A model generated the notes under the pieces. That model had not been told where the DNA came from, did no database searches, and worked only from the letters and a program-made list of their open reading frames with translations. A DNA stretch of 64,000 nucleotides from JABSSA01 sp039975755. Lineage in GTDB: Bacteria > Pseudomonadota > Alphaproteobacteria > Rhodobacterales > Rhodobacteraceae. Shown here piece after piece: positions 23,793-33,015 of the stretch. The stretch's first letter is position 1, and each line of letters begins with the position of its first letter. The position numbers were made by a program, and so were the translations under genes. The DNA is taken from positions 1-64,000 of the forward strand of contig JBDWGM010000062.1 of assembly GCA_039975755.1 (NCBI GenBank), given 5' to 3'.

Positions 23793-24061
23793 CTATCACT
23801 CACGATCCTAACGATCCTGTCGGCCCCGGCGAAGCTGTTCTGAACGACCCTTCGCAATATGACGTGGCAACCCAGATCGACCGGAACACGGGCCACCCAT
23901 ACGTGAACAATCCCGGTGATCTTGGCCATGTGATTTGGGGGCCAATCTCACGCTACAAAAACGCGGGCACTGGTCAGCAGCTGTTTGGCCCAAAGCGAGT
24001 GGGCACCCCTATTTTCACCGGCGGCAAGTCCGCCTCAGGCGAACCGACCATCGCGAGGTAA
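23789..24061 (+). CDS. Small unknown protein before the large terminase
   Basis: 90 aa, rich in Gly, Pro and Asn, with no transmembrane segment. Begins MTITHDPNDPVGPGEAVL. No family recognised. It overlaps the 56-aa gene by four bases and ends five bases before the large terminase start, so it belongs to the same transcription unit. Confidence 0.65.
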   Translation: MTITHDPNDPVGPGEAVLNDPSQYDVATQIDRNTGHPYVNNPGDLGHVIWGPISRYKNAGTGQQLFGPKRVGTPIFTGGKSASGEPTIAR

Positions 24062-24066
24062 CCCTT

Positions 24067-25461
24067 ATGCTGACCACTGAACCATCCATCGCGCCGACGA
24101 AGAAGGGTGCCCTTATCTTGGGCTTCCGATCCATGAACATCTGTTCGGTGGGTGGTCGGGGGTCGTCCAAGACGTTCACCTTCATGCTGGACGTGCTGGC
24201 CCACTGCGATGACTTTGGTGGTGATGCCAAGCCGCTGGTCATGCGCGGCGATTGGGCTGGCCTACTGGAACTACAGTCCGAACTCTTTGCCCTTTGCTGC
24301 AAGGCATATGGGCCGAACAACGTGAAGCGGAACAAGGCGGACGGCACCATCGTCCTGCCCGATGGTGCGGTCATCCAGTTTTCAAACATCGGCGATGACA
24401 GCAGCTACAATAAGCTGCAAGGTCGGACGTTCACCGGCCATTTTCTGGACGAATGCGGTGTCCTGTCGAAGACGGCATGGATGAACGCGAAGAAGGCCGA
24501 AAGTAACTTGCGAGTGCCACCGGGCAAGCGTGCGCACAAGCACAGGACCGCCAACCCCGGTGGTGCGGCCCACAGCATCCTTTGGAAAGAACATCTGTCG
24601 AAGGCCCCGTATTGGACACCTTATCAGACAGAGAACGGCGAATGGTGGGTGAACGCGCACAGCACGCTTCATGACAATCCGTTTATTGACCAGACAGCCT
24701 ATATCGCCCAGATCAAGGCGTCGGTTGGCGGCGATCCCGCGATGACGGATGCATGGGTCTGGGGCAAGTGGCAGGCATTAGGCGGCGGCATGTTCGCGGA
24801 TGTCTGGGATGAAAAGCTGCACATCCTTGCAGAAGCGCCGCCGCACTCTTTGGCGAACTATCGCTACCGGATTGGCTGCGACTGGGGTCAGGCAGCGCCG
24901 TCGGTCGGCATCCTGTTGGGCGAAACCCGGCGTGAAGTTCGATATGACAACGGTCTGTATCTGCCAGCTGGCACGATCATCGGCATTGATGAATGTGACA
25001 CGGTGATCGACCGATCAGACTTGTCGAAAGGTGATGGGTCCAGTCCCGCTGCATGGGCTGAAAAGCTGAAATATATGGCGCTGCAGGACAATGAACTGCG
25101 GGCCTGTCCGCCTGTCATCCACGACGATGCGCGCGGCCTTGCCAGCGAAACCGTGATCCAACTTCTGCAGGAAGCGGGCATCCCTGCCCACAAGCCGCGC
25201 AAGAAAGATCGACCTGGCACTTGGGCCTTGCTGCGCCAGCTGCTGACCAATTCGAAGACGGGTGATGGCCCCGGCATCTTCTTCACGCCGAAATGCCAAT
25301 ACATCCTGAACACGATTGCTGAGGCCCCACGGTCCAGCACGAACCAGAACGACATCTGCAGCAAGTGGAACGAAGACCACGGACTGGATGCGCTGGGTTA
25401 CGGCATTCGCGAACTCAAAACTCAAAAGGCACGCATCAGAAAGCTGCGTGGCAACTTCTAA
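24067..25461 (+). CDS. Terminase large subunit
   Basis: 464 aa from the ATG at 24067; a longer frame upstream overlaps the previous gene and is unlikely. Walker A is VGGRGSSKT (28-36), Walker B is HFLDEC (125-130) with the catalytic glutamate E129, and the C-terminal RNase H-like nuclease shows D272 in IGCDWGQ, the IHDDARG acidic pair (353-354) and the late D441 in DHGLDALGYG. The protein would pump element DNA into a procapsid and cut it. Here that capsid must come from a helper phage, because none is encoded. A small terminase is common in satellites; having the large subunit as well is less usual. Confidence 0.92.
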   Translation: MLTTEPSIAPTKKGALILGFRSMNICSVGGRGSSKTFTFMLDVLAHCDDFGGDAKPLVMRGDWAGLLELQSELFALCCKAYGPNNVKRNKADGTIVLPDGAVIQFSNIGDDSSYNKLQGRTFTGHFLDECGVLSKTAWMNAKKAESNLRVPPGKRAHKHRTANPGGAAHSILWKEHLSKAPYWTPYQTENGEWWVNAHSTLHDNPFIDQTAYIAQIKASVGGDPAMTDAWVWGKWQALGGGMFADVWDEKLHILAEAPPHSLANYRYRIGCDWGQAAPSVGILLGETRREVRYDNGLYLPAGTIIGIDECDTVIDRSDLSKGDGSSPAAWAEKLKYMALQDNELRACPPVIHDDARGLASETVIQLLQEAGIPAHKPRKKDRPGTWALLRQLLTNSKTGDGPGIFFTPKCQYILNTIAEAPRSSTNQNDICSKWNEDHGLDALGYGIRELKTQKARIRKLRGNF

Positions 25462-25483
25462 CGCCTCTCGAAAGGAACCTACC

Positions 25484-26323
25484 ATGACGACCATTATGAA
25501 AGACCCTATTGACCAAGGCCGCGCCAGACAGGCCCGTCTGTCACCGAAACTACCTGAACCGATGCGAATGCCGCTGGCGACGCAGGAAGGTGCATTGAAT
25601 GTCCACCGCGCAGCCCTTGAAGCTGGTGGGTCATTGGGCACCGCCATCATCGACACCGCTGTCCGGTCCTCGCAACACACCAAGGACGATTGGAACCGCA
25701 TCCTGACCGCTATGTCCGCCGTGACACTGGAAGTGGGCAACAAGATAGCTGCTGGGCAAGTTCCGGTTCAGATCGTGCGCAAGGACGGCCAGAACTACGC
25801 GGTCGATGGTCGGTTCACCGAACTGATGGAAGCCAGCCAGCCGGTCCTTGTCAAACGGCAAGAAGCCCACGACGCGAACGTGCGCCGGATCGCGTCGAAC
25901 TTAGAGGCGATGGACACGCAGCTGAATGATGCCTTGGTCTGCAGTGACACGAAAGCCGATCCTGCGTTGCGCAGCGACGTTCGCAACCACCTGCGATCCA
26001 GCGAGAACCCGGCGGCGGTGGCCATGGAAGCGGCTCGCCTTGGTGACATGCAGTTCATCCAGACTGTGATGACCACCAGCCCAGCCCTGATGGGCCTGAC
26101 ACAAGCTGACGTGGATGCCGTCCGTGATCTTGCCAAGCGTGCCCGCAAACCTGAACTCTATGCTGCACGTGAAGCTGGGCAACAGGTCATGGACACGATG
26201 ATCGGGTTATCGAAGGCCATCGACCAAAAGCGTCTGTCGATCAGTGGCTATCAGGCCGCTGACAAGCGGATGGCCGATGAAGCCTTGGCCGCGCTGCGTA
26301 AGCCCAAATCAAAGGATGAATAA
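25484..26323 (+). CDS. Helical unknown protein downstream of the large terminase
   Basis: 279 aa from the ATG at 25484 (GAAAGGAAC upstream). It is predominantly alpha-helical and rich in Ala, with no signal peptide, membrane segment or recognised family motif. In phages the next gene after the terminase is often the portal, but this protein is too short and lacks portal features. A scaffold, decoration or capsid-redirecting function would fit a satellite, but this is not shown. It overlaps the next small gene by eight bases. Confidence 0.7.
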   Translation: MTTIMKDPIDQGRARQARLSPKLPEPMRMPLATQEGALNVHRAALEAGGSLGTAIIDTAVRSSQHTKDDWNRILTAMSAVTLEVGNKIAAGQVPVQIVRKDGQNYAVDGRFTELMEASQPVLVKRQEAHDANVRRIASNLEAMDTQLNDALVCSDTKADPALRSDVRNHLRSSENPAAVAMEAARLGDMQFIQTVMTTSPALMGLTQADVDAVRDLAKRARKPELYAAREAGQQVMDTMIGLSKAIDQKRLSISGYQAADKRMADEALAALRKPKSKDE

Positions 26324-26471
26324 CAGTATCGCAGCGGGTGGGGTTTCCTTCATTGCCCCGCCACATGGCCCGCTGCTGATCCATAAGGGAACCCATGTCC
26401 CTTATGTGTCCGGCGTCGATGATGGTGCAGGTTTAGGCTTCCCGGCTGTCATCGACGCTCCTGTGCTTTAG
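26316..26471 (+). CDS. 51-aa unknown protein at the end of the packaging cluster
   Basis: Begins MNNSIAAGGVSFIAPPHGP. The start lies in the last codons of the 279-aa gene, and AAAGG overlaps the start codon region, so it is probably translated by coupling. Glycine-rich, with no membrane segment. It ends four bases into the convergent protease gene. The small size leaves real doubt. Confidence 0.5.
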   Translation: MNNSIAAGGVSFIAPPHGPLLIHKGTHVPYVSGVDDGAGLGFPAVIDAPVL

Positions 26472-27334
26472 GGCAGAATATCGAGCAGGGTTTCTTTAAG
26501 GTGCCAGACTTTGCCAAGTTCAGCCGTGTACAAGTCCGGATCGTTTTCATCTCGACCAGAATAAACACCGATCAGGTGGGGATCGCCCATTTTAAGCTGG
26601 AAACCAGTGGCGCTAGGCTGGCCGCTTAGGCCATCTTTGACAAGTACAGGTGAGCCTGACATGCCCGATTTTGTCTTACCATCTGCCAAAAAATAGCCAG
26701 CGCTGTGAGTAGTTTCCGGTTCTGATGCTATCGTCGCAGACTTGTAGATTGGAGAGTTGGTGCTCCGCGATAACTCAGTTTGCGGAAAGCCAACAATAAA
26801 CAAGTCATTGGTGACCTCGAGAGGTTTTTGTGGGCTGCTGAGGCTATCCAAGTCCCACGTTTCCAAATCATAGCCTGCAGAACGATCTTTCAGCTGGTCG
26901 GAAATGTCGATGGCAGCCACATCAGAACGTAACGTTTCGTTCCAAAGTATGACCACATCATCTGTCATTAGCTTCATGGTCATCCCCATAGTTTGTAGCT
27001 GCCGTTCACCATTCGCTGTCGTGGATATGGGCTTTGTGAGCCAGCAGTGGACCTTGTACATGCCGGGGAGACCCGCCGAAGGGTGGTGCGGTTTGTCATT
27101 TGCAACCAACCGGCCCTTCAGAACGTGGTAGTTTGAGATCAGATAAGTCCGGCCTCCCTTTTGGCCGAACCAGCATGTGCCTGAAGTTAGAAACGCTTGC
27201 GTCTCAAGAACATAAGTCTCTATTCTTGCCGTCCGTAGTGAATTTAGGTTCAAATCATCCCCATTCTTTTGATTACTTGTGCCGAGCCAAAAACATCGCA
27301 TTGGGCGCAAGTCGTGAGTCTTTCGCCGAGTCAT
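26468..27334 (-). CDS. Trypsin-like serine protease, satellite cargo gene
   Basis: 288 aa. The catalytic triad of the chymotrypsin-like fold is visible: H70 in LISNYHVL, D138 in RSDVAAIDI and S226 in KSGMSGSPV. There is no signal peptide or PDZ domain, so it probably acts in the cytoplasm. It is the only gene on the minus strand in element 2 and lies next to the att end, the position where phage satellites often carry cargo such as anti-phage or host-benefit genes. A defence role (cleavage on infection) is inference only. A downstream in-frame ATG at residue 12 is an alternative start. Confidence 0.8.
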   Translation of the reverse strand: MTRRKTHDLRPMRCFWLGTSNQKNGDDLNLNSLRTARIETYVLETQAFLTSGTCWFGQKGGRTYLISNYHVLKGRLVANDKPHHPSAGLPGMYKVHCWLTKPISTTANGERQLQTMGMTMKLMTDDVVILWNETLRSDVAAIDISDQLKDRSAGYDLETWDLDSLSSPQKPLEVTNDLFIVGFPQTELSRSTNSPIYKSATIASEPETTHSAGYFLADGKTKSGMSGSPVLVKDGLSGQPSATGFQLKMGDPHLIGVYSGRDENDPDLYTAELGKVWHLKETLLDILP

Positions 27335-27368
27335 GTGTTCAGCACCCTTAAGTATTGCAGAAATACCA

Positions 27369-27396
27369 CAAAACTTCTACCCCCAAGCGTACCCCA
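27369..27396. repeat. Element right-end signature (TACCCC motif), copy 2
   Basis: CAAAACTTC then TACCCCCAAGCGTACCCCA, about 80 bases inside the right end of element 2. It matches 1413-1439 at all but two or three positions. Likely integrase arm sites. Confidence 0.5.
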
Positions 27397-27476
27397 GCAT
27401 CTGATTTGCGCTTCTTTTCGGGTTCGCCGCCTTTGAGCGACTATCTGATTAACCCATTGATTTTAATGTGTTTGGG

Positions 27477-27566
27477 TGGCGGAGACGAAGGGATTCGAAC
27501 CCTCGAGACCCTTCCGGGCCTACTCCCTTAGCAGGGGAGCGCCTTCGACCACTCGGCCACGTCTCC
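27477..27566 (-). tRNA. tRNA-Ser (anticodon GCU), integration hotspot
   Basis: Ninety bases including an encoded CCA. The acceptor stem pairs GGAGACG with CGTCTCC, the D-arm text GTGGCCGAGTGGT is standard for serine tRNAs, the anticodon loop is CTGCTAA (GCU, reading AGC and AGU), a long variable arm follows, and GGTTCGAATCC is the T-loop. It is read leftwards, so its 3' end faces element 2. Integration there keeps the tRNA intact, as expected. It is probably the only gene in the window for this anticodon, so damage would be costly. Confidence 0.97.
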
Positions 27567-27821
27567 GCTGACCTGAATAGGGTTCGCGCGGGTGATTCAC
27601 AAGTATCTTTTTTCCGACAGGACTGATTGGTTGTTGGACGCTATTTTTCAACTACCGGCGTAGTCTCCTGTTCTTGTTTCGATGAATTATGGATTGTCTC
27701 GCTCACAGACGTTAACAGTCCGATGCTCAGACAGTGACTGTACTGAAACCATTCGCACAAGCTGCTGATTGTTATAAGGTTCTCAGGAACCATCGAAACG
27801 TGAGCGAAAGTAGGAACCAAG

Positions 27822-28880
27822 ATGCGTGCGATCCGTGTGAGCGGTCCAAACGATGCGAAATGCCAATCCGTTGCGTTACGCGATGTGAAAGCGGGTGAGG
27901 TTCTCGTCCGGGTGCGTGCAACAGGGATATGTGGGACGGATTTGGAAATACTCGATGGATCGATGCCTTATTACACGCGGGGGCTGGCTTTTTATCCGGT
28001 CACACCAGGCCATGAATGGGCGGGGCAGATTGAGGTGATAGGAACAGATGTCACAGGATTTGAAATCGGCGATCACGTTGTTGGAGAATGTAGCATTGGG
28101 TGTGGAGCGTGCACACGATGCGTAACGGGGGCGTATCATCGGTGCTTGTCGCGAACAGAAACGGGGATTTTGAACCGGGACGGCGGGTTTGCGGAATATT
28201 TGATCTTTCCGGCACGATATTTGCATCGCATCGACGACAGTATTGATATACGCGCTGCGGCATTGGTTGAACCGACCGCGGTGGCTGCAAACGGTTTGAA
28301 ACTGGGTCTTCTATCTGAGCAGGATAACCTTGCAATCTATGGTGACGGGCCAATTGGATTGTTGGTGTTGCTGGTCGCGAGAGCGTTTGGGGCACGGAAA
28401 ATTGTCGTGGTTGGTGCCCATACTGAACGATTGAAACGTGCCGCTCGATTGGGGGCAGATGCAGTAATCGACGCCCGTTCTCAAGATGTTACGCTTGCTT
28501 TGCAAGCACAATTCGAAGGGGCTTTGCCGGACCTTGCAGTGGAAGCGACCGGGCAGCCGGACGCAGCTGGTGCCGCTATAAGCAACGTGTCCCCTGGTGG
28601 TAGGGTGGTTTTGCAGGGGTTGTTTGCAGGTCGAAAATTGAGCGAATTCGATCTTGATCAAGTCGTCGTAAATGATCTGTCCATTAAGGGCGCATTGGGC
28701 AGTCCTAATATCTGGCCCGAAGTCATCAACATGATTGAACAGGGGCAGGTCGACCCACTTTTAATCGTGACACATGAATTGCCGCTGGATCGGTTTTTGG
28801 ACGGGGTTGAGCTGGCGAAATCGCGTCAGGGGATCAAAGTCTTGATCACGCAACCCGACGAACCTTTGAGGCGTGGCTGA
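27822..28880 (+). CDS. Zinc-dependent MDR-family dehydrogenase (polyol/threonine dehydrogenase-like)
   Basis: 352 aa. GICGTDLE (35-42) supplies the catalytic zinc cysteine C37, PGHEWAG its histidine and glutamate. The structural zinc lobe has cysteines at 94, 97, 100 and 108 (GCGACTRCVTGAYHRC). YGDGPIGLLVLLVAR is the cofactor fold, followed by VGAHTERLKRA where a basic residue would fit either NAD or NADP. The family oxidises sugars, polyols or amino acid alcohols such as sorbitol, L-iditol and threonine; the substrate is not readable. AGGAA lies seven bases before the start. It is the first core gene after the tRNA. Confidence 0.88.
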   Translation: MRAIRVSGPNDAKCQSVALRDVKAGEVLVRVRATGICGTDLEILDGSMPYYTRGLAFYPVTPGHEWAGQIEVIGTDVTGFEIGDHVVGECSIGCGACTRCVTGAYHRCLSRTETGILNRDGGFAEYLIFPARYLHRIDDSIDIRAAALVEPTAVAANGLKLGLLSEQDNLAIYGDGPIGLLVLLVARAFGARKIVVVGAHTERLKRAARLGADAVIDARSQDVTLALQAQFEGALPDLAVEATGQPDAAGAAISNVSPGGRVVLQGLFAGRKLSEFDLDQVVVNDLSIKGALGSPNIWPEVINMIEQGQVDPLLIVTHELPLDRFLDGVELAKSRQGIKVLITQPDEPLRRG

Positions 28881-29022
28881 AAGCACCGCATTGCCTTGTC
28901 CAGCGAGAAGGGCGTGGAAATGGATGAAACTGTCAAGCCACTCTGCGGCCTTTCGGCCTCGTGTCCGGGACTTAAACGCAGGCGAAACCTGAGACCATTA
29001 CATCCGGTGATCCCAAAGGGTA

Positions 29023-32000
29023 TTAAGCCTGTAAGGCTTTGACTCCCACATCCCCTTCGGCTTGCGCCTTGATCGCAAGGGCAGCTGCGTGCGCGCCTGC
29101 TGCGGTCGTGTAATATGGGATTTTGTCGTAAAGCGCGATCGAACGGATGGATTTAGAATCCTCAACCGCTTGCGCGCCTTCGGTGGTGTTGATCACCAAC
29201 TGCACACCACCATCTTTCATCGTATCGGTAACGTCTGGACGACCTTCATAGACTTTGTTGACCGGGTCGCAGGCGATGCCAGCCTCGGTTAACCATGCAA
29301 CCGTGCCGCGCGTGGCGATCAGCGTGAAACCCTGATCCACCAAAGTGCGCGCGGCTTCGACCATTTGTGCTGTCTTGTCGTCATCTCGGATGGACAGGAA
29401 GGCACAGCCTTCGGACGGCAGGATTGTACCAGCCCCAAGCTGCGCTTTCAGGAAGGCCCGTGGGAAATCCCGATCCCAGCCCATGACTTCGCCGGTTGAG
29501 CGCATTTCGGGCCCCAAAATCGTGTCGACACCGGGGAACCGTGCAAACGGCAGAACGGCCTCTTTCACTGAGAACCAAGGCATGTTGGGATCGGCCAATG
29601 TCATCGGGTTGGCCAAAGGCAACACATCGTCATACCCGACGTCTTTATAAGCCGGACGTTTGGGGAAGTTGGAAAGCGGTTCCCCGGCCATGACTCGAGC
29701 GGCGATGGCGGCGATTGCACTGTCCGTTGATTTCGCCACAAATGGAACCGTACGGGATGCGCGAGGATTGACTTCGATCAGATAGATGTCGCCGTCCTTG
29801 ATCGCAAATTGGACGTTCATCAGGCCTTTGACATTCAGCGCCTTTGCAAGCTCAACAGTCTGGCGTTGAACCTCGGAAATTAAGTCATCTGACAAGGAAT
29901 ATGGCGGGAGCGAACAGGCACTGTCACCAGAGTGAACGCCAGCTTCTTCGATGTGCTGCATGATACCCGAAACATGTACGTCTGTGCCATCCGCAAGCGC
30001 ATCAACGTCCAGTTCAACAGCGCCGGACAAATAGCTGTCCAACAAAACCGGACTATCGCCGGACACAACGACCGCTTCTGAGATGTATCGTTCAAGACTG
30101 GCCTGATCGCGTACGATTTCCATCGCACGTCCGCCCAAAACATATGACGGACGGATCACCAGCGGAAAGCCGATGTCGTTTGCGATTGCCAATGCCTCTT
30201 CGTCGGAATGTGCGATGCCGTTGCGAGGCTGTTTCAAGCCAAGGTCGATGACCAGTTGTTTAAACCGTTCGCGGTCTTCAGCCAGGTCAATTGCATCCGG
30301 AGTTGTCCCAAGGATTGGAATACCAGCCGCTTCGAGGTCATTGGCCAATTTCAATGGGGTTTGCCCACCAAACTGAACGATGACACCGTGCAAAGTGCCA
30401 TTCTCCTGCTCTTTGGTCAGAATTTCCATGACATGCTCAAACGTCAGCGGTTCAAAATATAGACGATCTGATGTGTCGTAATCGGTCGAGACTGTCTCGG
30501 GATTGCAATTGATCATGATGGTTTCATAACCGGCGTCCGACAGCGCGAAACATGCGTGACAGCAGCAATAGTCAAATTCGATACCTTGTCCGATGCGGTT
30601 TGGACCACCGCCGAGGATGACGACCTTTTTGGCGTCAGACGGACGGGCTTCGCATTCGGGGGTGCCAAACATTGGCGCTTCGTAAGTGGAATACATGTAG
30701 GGCGTTTGCGCTTCAAATTCTGCGGCACATGTGTCGATGCGCTTGAACTGTGCAATGACACTCAATGCAACACGCGCGGCGCGCACGTCGACTTCGGCTG
30801 TTTTTGTCAAATGCGCAAGGCGCGCATCGGTAAAGCCAAGCATTTTGAGTGCGCGCATACCTTCTGCATCCTGCGGCAGGCCCGATGCTTCTACGTCTTG
30901 TTCTGCTTCGATGATTTCGCGAATGCGAGACAGGAACCATGGATCAAACTTGGTTACGCCATGAATGTCGTCGTCCGACAATCCTTCGCGCATGGCTTGA
31001 GCAATCACACGCAAGCGATCGGGCGTCTGGCGTGCCAATGCGCGCGTTATCGCGGCCTTACCTGTTGCGGGATCATCCGCGCCAGGAATATCAATCTCGT
31101 CAAAACCGGTTAATCCCGTCTCAAGTGAGGTCAGGGCCTTTTGTAACGACTCGTGGATCGTACGCCCAATTGCCATGGCTTCGCCCACGGATTTCATCGC
31201 TGTCGACAAATGAGGTTCAGACCCCGAGAATTTCTCGAATGCAAAGCGTGGAATCTTTGTGACGACATAGTCGATTGTCGGCTCAAAACTGGCGGGTGTC
31301 ACTTTGGTAATGTCGTTGTCTAATTCGTCGAGCGTGAAGCCAACCGCGAGCTTTGCCGCGATTTTAGCGATTGGAAAGCCCGTCGCTTTTGAGGCCAACG
31401 CAGATGAACGCGAAACACGCGGGTTCATTTCGATCACGACCATTCGGCCATCGTCTGGATTTACAGCCCATTGGACATTTGACCCGCCGGTTTCCACACC
31501 GATTTCGCGCAGAACGGCAATCGATGCGGACCGCATCATTTGGTATTCTTTGTCGGTCAACGTCAGGGCAGGGGCCACGGTGATACTGTCGCCTGTGTGC
31601 ACGCCCATCGGGTCAACATTTTCGATGGAACACACGATGATTGCGTTGTCAGCCGTGTCACGCACGACTTCCATTTCGTATTCTTTCCAACCCAACAGGC
31701 TTTCATCAACAAGAATCTGGCCCACAGGTGATGCATCCATACCAGAGCGGCAGAAATGGATGTAATCTTCGCGGTTATACGCAACACCACCGCCAGTTCC
31801 GCCCAATGTGAAGGCGGGGCGAATAATGGCAGGCAGGCCAATTTCATCCAGCGCGTCCAGTGCGTTCTGTACGCCAGCGTCCAGATCACCATCCGGAGCG
31901 GTTACAATCGTGGCTTTGGGGTTCTCAAGGCCGATGCGGTCCATCGCTTCGCGGAACAGTTTGCGGTCCTCGGCCATTTCGATCGCATCGCGTTTGGCAC

Positions 32001-32349
32001 CGATCATTTCGACATTATGTTCGGCAAGAACACCCATTTCCTCAAGCGCGAGGGCTGTGTTCAATCCTGTTTGTCCGCCCATCGTCGGCAGCAGCGCGTC
32101 TGGTTTTTCTTTTGCGATGATCTTGGCAACAACGTCCGGCGTAATTGGCTCGATGTAAGTCGCGTCGGCAAGGCCGGGGTCCGTCATGATGGTCGCCGGG
32201 TTAGAGTTGACCAAGATGACGCGATAGCCTTCTTCGCGCAGTGCCTTACAGGCTTGCGCACCAGAATAGTCAAACTCGCAGGCTTGCCCAATAATAATGG
32301 GGCCTGCGCCGATGATCATTATGGACTTGATATCGGTTCTTTTTGGCAT
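29023..32349 (-). CDS. carB: Carbamoyl-phosphate synthase large subunit
   Basis: 1108 aa from the ATG at 32347-32349 (MPKRTDIKSIMIIGAGPI), with GGGGGTCC upstream; a seven-codon longer frame is unlikely. It has the two tandem ATP-grasp halves (second begins near KKVVILGGGPNRIGQGIEFDY), each with its carboxy-phosphate or carbamate site, and a C-terminal MGS-like allosteric domain. The enzyme makes carbamoyl phosphate from bicarbonate, ATP and ammonia delivered by CarA, for arginine and pyrimidine synthesis. CarA is not in the window, which is usual in Rhodobacterales where the two are separated. Length and order are standard. Confidence 0.98.
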   Translation of the reverse strand: MPKRTDIKSIMIIGAGPIIIGQACEFDYSGAQACKALREEGYRVILVNSNPATIMTDPGLADATYIEPITPDVVAKIIAKEKPDALLPTMGGQTGLNTALALEEMGVLAEHNVEMIGAKRDAIEMAEDRKLFREAMDRIGLENPKATIVTAPDGDLDAGVQNALDALDEIGLPAIIRPAFTLGGTGGGVAYNREDYIHFCRSGMDASPVGQILVDESLLGWKEYEMEVVRDTADNAIIVCSIENVDPMGVHTGDSITVAPALTLTDKEYQMMRSASIAVLREIGVETGGSNVQWAVNPDDGRMVVIEMNPRVSRSSALASKATGFPIAKIAAKLAVGFTLDELDNDITKVTPASFEPTIDYVVTKIPRFAFEKFSGSEPHLSTAMKSVGEAMAIGRTIHESLQKALTSLETGLTGFDEIDIPGADDPATGKAAITRALARQTPDRLRVIAQAMREGLSDDDIHGVTKFDPWFLSRIREIIEAEQDVEASGLPQDAEGMRALKMLGFTDARLAHLTKTAEVDVRAARVALSVIAQFKRIDTCAAEFEAQTPYMYSTYEAPMFGTPECEARPSDAKKVVILGGGPNRIGQGIEFDYCCCHACFALSDAGYETIMINCNPETVSTDYDTSDRLYFEPLTFEHVMEILTKEQENGTLHGVIVQFGGQTPLKLANDLEAAGIPILGTTPDAIDLAEDRERFKQLVIDLGLKQPRNGIAHSDEEALAIANDIGFPLVIRPSYVLGGRAMEIVRDQASLERYISEAVVVSGDSPVLLDSYLSGAVELDVDALADGTDVHVSGIMQHIEEAGVHSGDSACSLPPYSLSDDLISEVQRQTVELAKALNVKGLMNVQFAIKDGDIYLIEVNPRASRTVPFVAKSTDSAIAAIAARVMAGEPLSNFPKRPAYKDVGYDDVLPLANPMTLADPNMPWFSVKEAVLPFARFPGVDTILGPEMRSTGEVMGWDRDFPRAFLKAQLGAGTILPSEGCAFLSIRDDDKTAQMVEAARTLVDQGFTLIATRGTVAWLTEAGIACDPVNKVYEGRPDVTDTMKDGGVQLVINTTEGAQAVEDSKSIRSIALYDKIPYYTTAAGAHAAALAIKAQAEGDVGVKALQA

Positions 32350-32421
32350 TTCAGGACCCCCGGCAAACAAATTGTCCGCGTTATAGGCTTGATGCGCGCG
32401 GGCGCAAGGGGGCAGTGCGGT

Positions 32422-33015
32422 TTATTGCAGGTAACGCGCCCGAATAATCAGATAGATTGTCCAGTTGATGATAAAGGCCATGATCAAAAACCCGAATGTC
32501 GCGTATGCCAGGGCGATCATTGACCCCATGGTCAAAAAAATTGCGGCAAATACAACGATTGATAGCAGCTGGCAGATTGCTTGGAGCCGCATGGCAAAGG
32601 GAGCGTCGTTACCATAGTTTCGCCAAGATGAACTCGACCGTTTGATTTTTTTTTCTGGCATGAATGAAAGTCCAATGCTGCAGAACGCACCCCCGGCGTG
32701 CCAAAGGGCGTACATGATCATTGCAATCAACGCGGTTTGAAAAACAATCCAACTGGCCAAGGTTATGCAAGCGCAGCAAAAGGCGGCAACGATCAAGTAG
32801 TCGTCGCTGCGACCTTCGAGGAAGTTCATGCGACCAGTCACAAGTTGAAAAATGCGAATGAGTATATCGACCCCGATGGCCAGCGCGAACGGATCAAGAT
32901 TGTGAGGAACAGGATAGTCTTGCGCAGCAAGAAACACTGAAAAGACAACAGTGACGCGGGCCCATGACTGCAAAGGTATTGGGGGCACATTGCGCCATGT
33001 GTTCAACCATTCCAT
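32422..33015 (-). CDS. Polytopic inner-membrane protein, unknown function
   Basis: 197 aa from the ATG at 33013-33015 (MEWLNTWRNVPP); a longer frame to 33108 is possible but its extra residues are not typical. About five hydrophobic segments are seen, two of them near the C-terminus (FGFLIMAFIINWTIYLII). A short charged loop EKKIKRSSSSW lies between them. I recognise no family. It is divergent from the lysozyme-like gene and ends 73 bases before carB, so it may be co-transcribed with carB. Confidence 0.75.
   Translation of the reverse strand: MEWLNTWRNVPPIPLQSWARVTVVFSVFLAAQDYPVPHNLDPFALAIGVDILIRIFQLVTGRMNFLEGRSDDYLIVAAFCCACITLASWIVFQTALIAMIMYALWHAGGAFCSIGLSFMPEKKIKRSSSSWRNYGNDAPFAMRLQAICQLLSIVVFAAIFLTMGSMIALAYATFGFLIMAFIINWTIYLIIRARYLQ

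Larger units (their letters stand above)
17259..27476. mobile_element. Element 2: phage-satellite-like integrative element
   Basis: About 10.2 kb between identical 63-base repeats, the right one being the intact serine tRNA. Order: integrase, unknown gene, AlpA-like regulator, primase-helicase, iteron region, small terminase, three small genes, large terminase, two unknown genes, opposite-strand protease. Replication and packaging modules without portal, capsid, tail or lysis genes are the hallmark of phage satellites; marine tRNA-integrated satellites of this size are known (tycheposons, VEIMEs). No gene looks frameshifted, so the element may be functional. The helper phage is unknown. Confidence 0.75.

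Noticed and set aside
17259..27476. Complete or decayed prophage
   Set aside because: No structural, lysis or repressor genes and no gene fragments are seen; genes are intact and tightly packed, which fits a satellite better.
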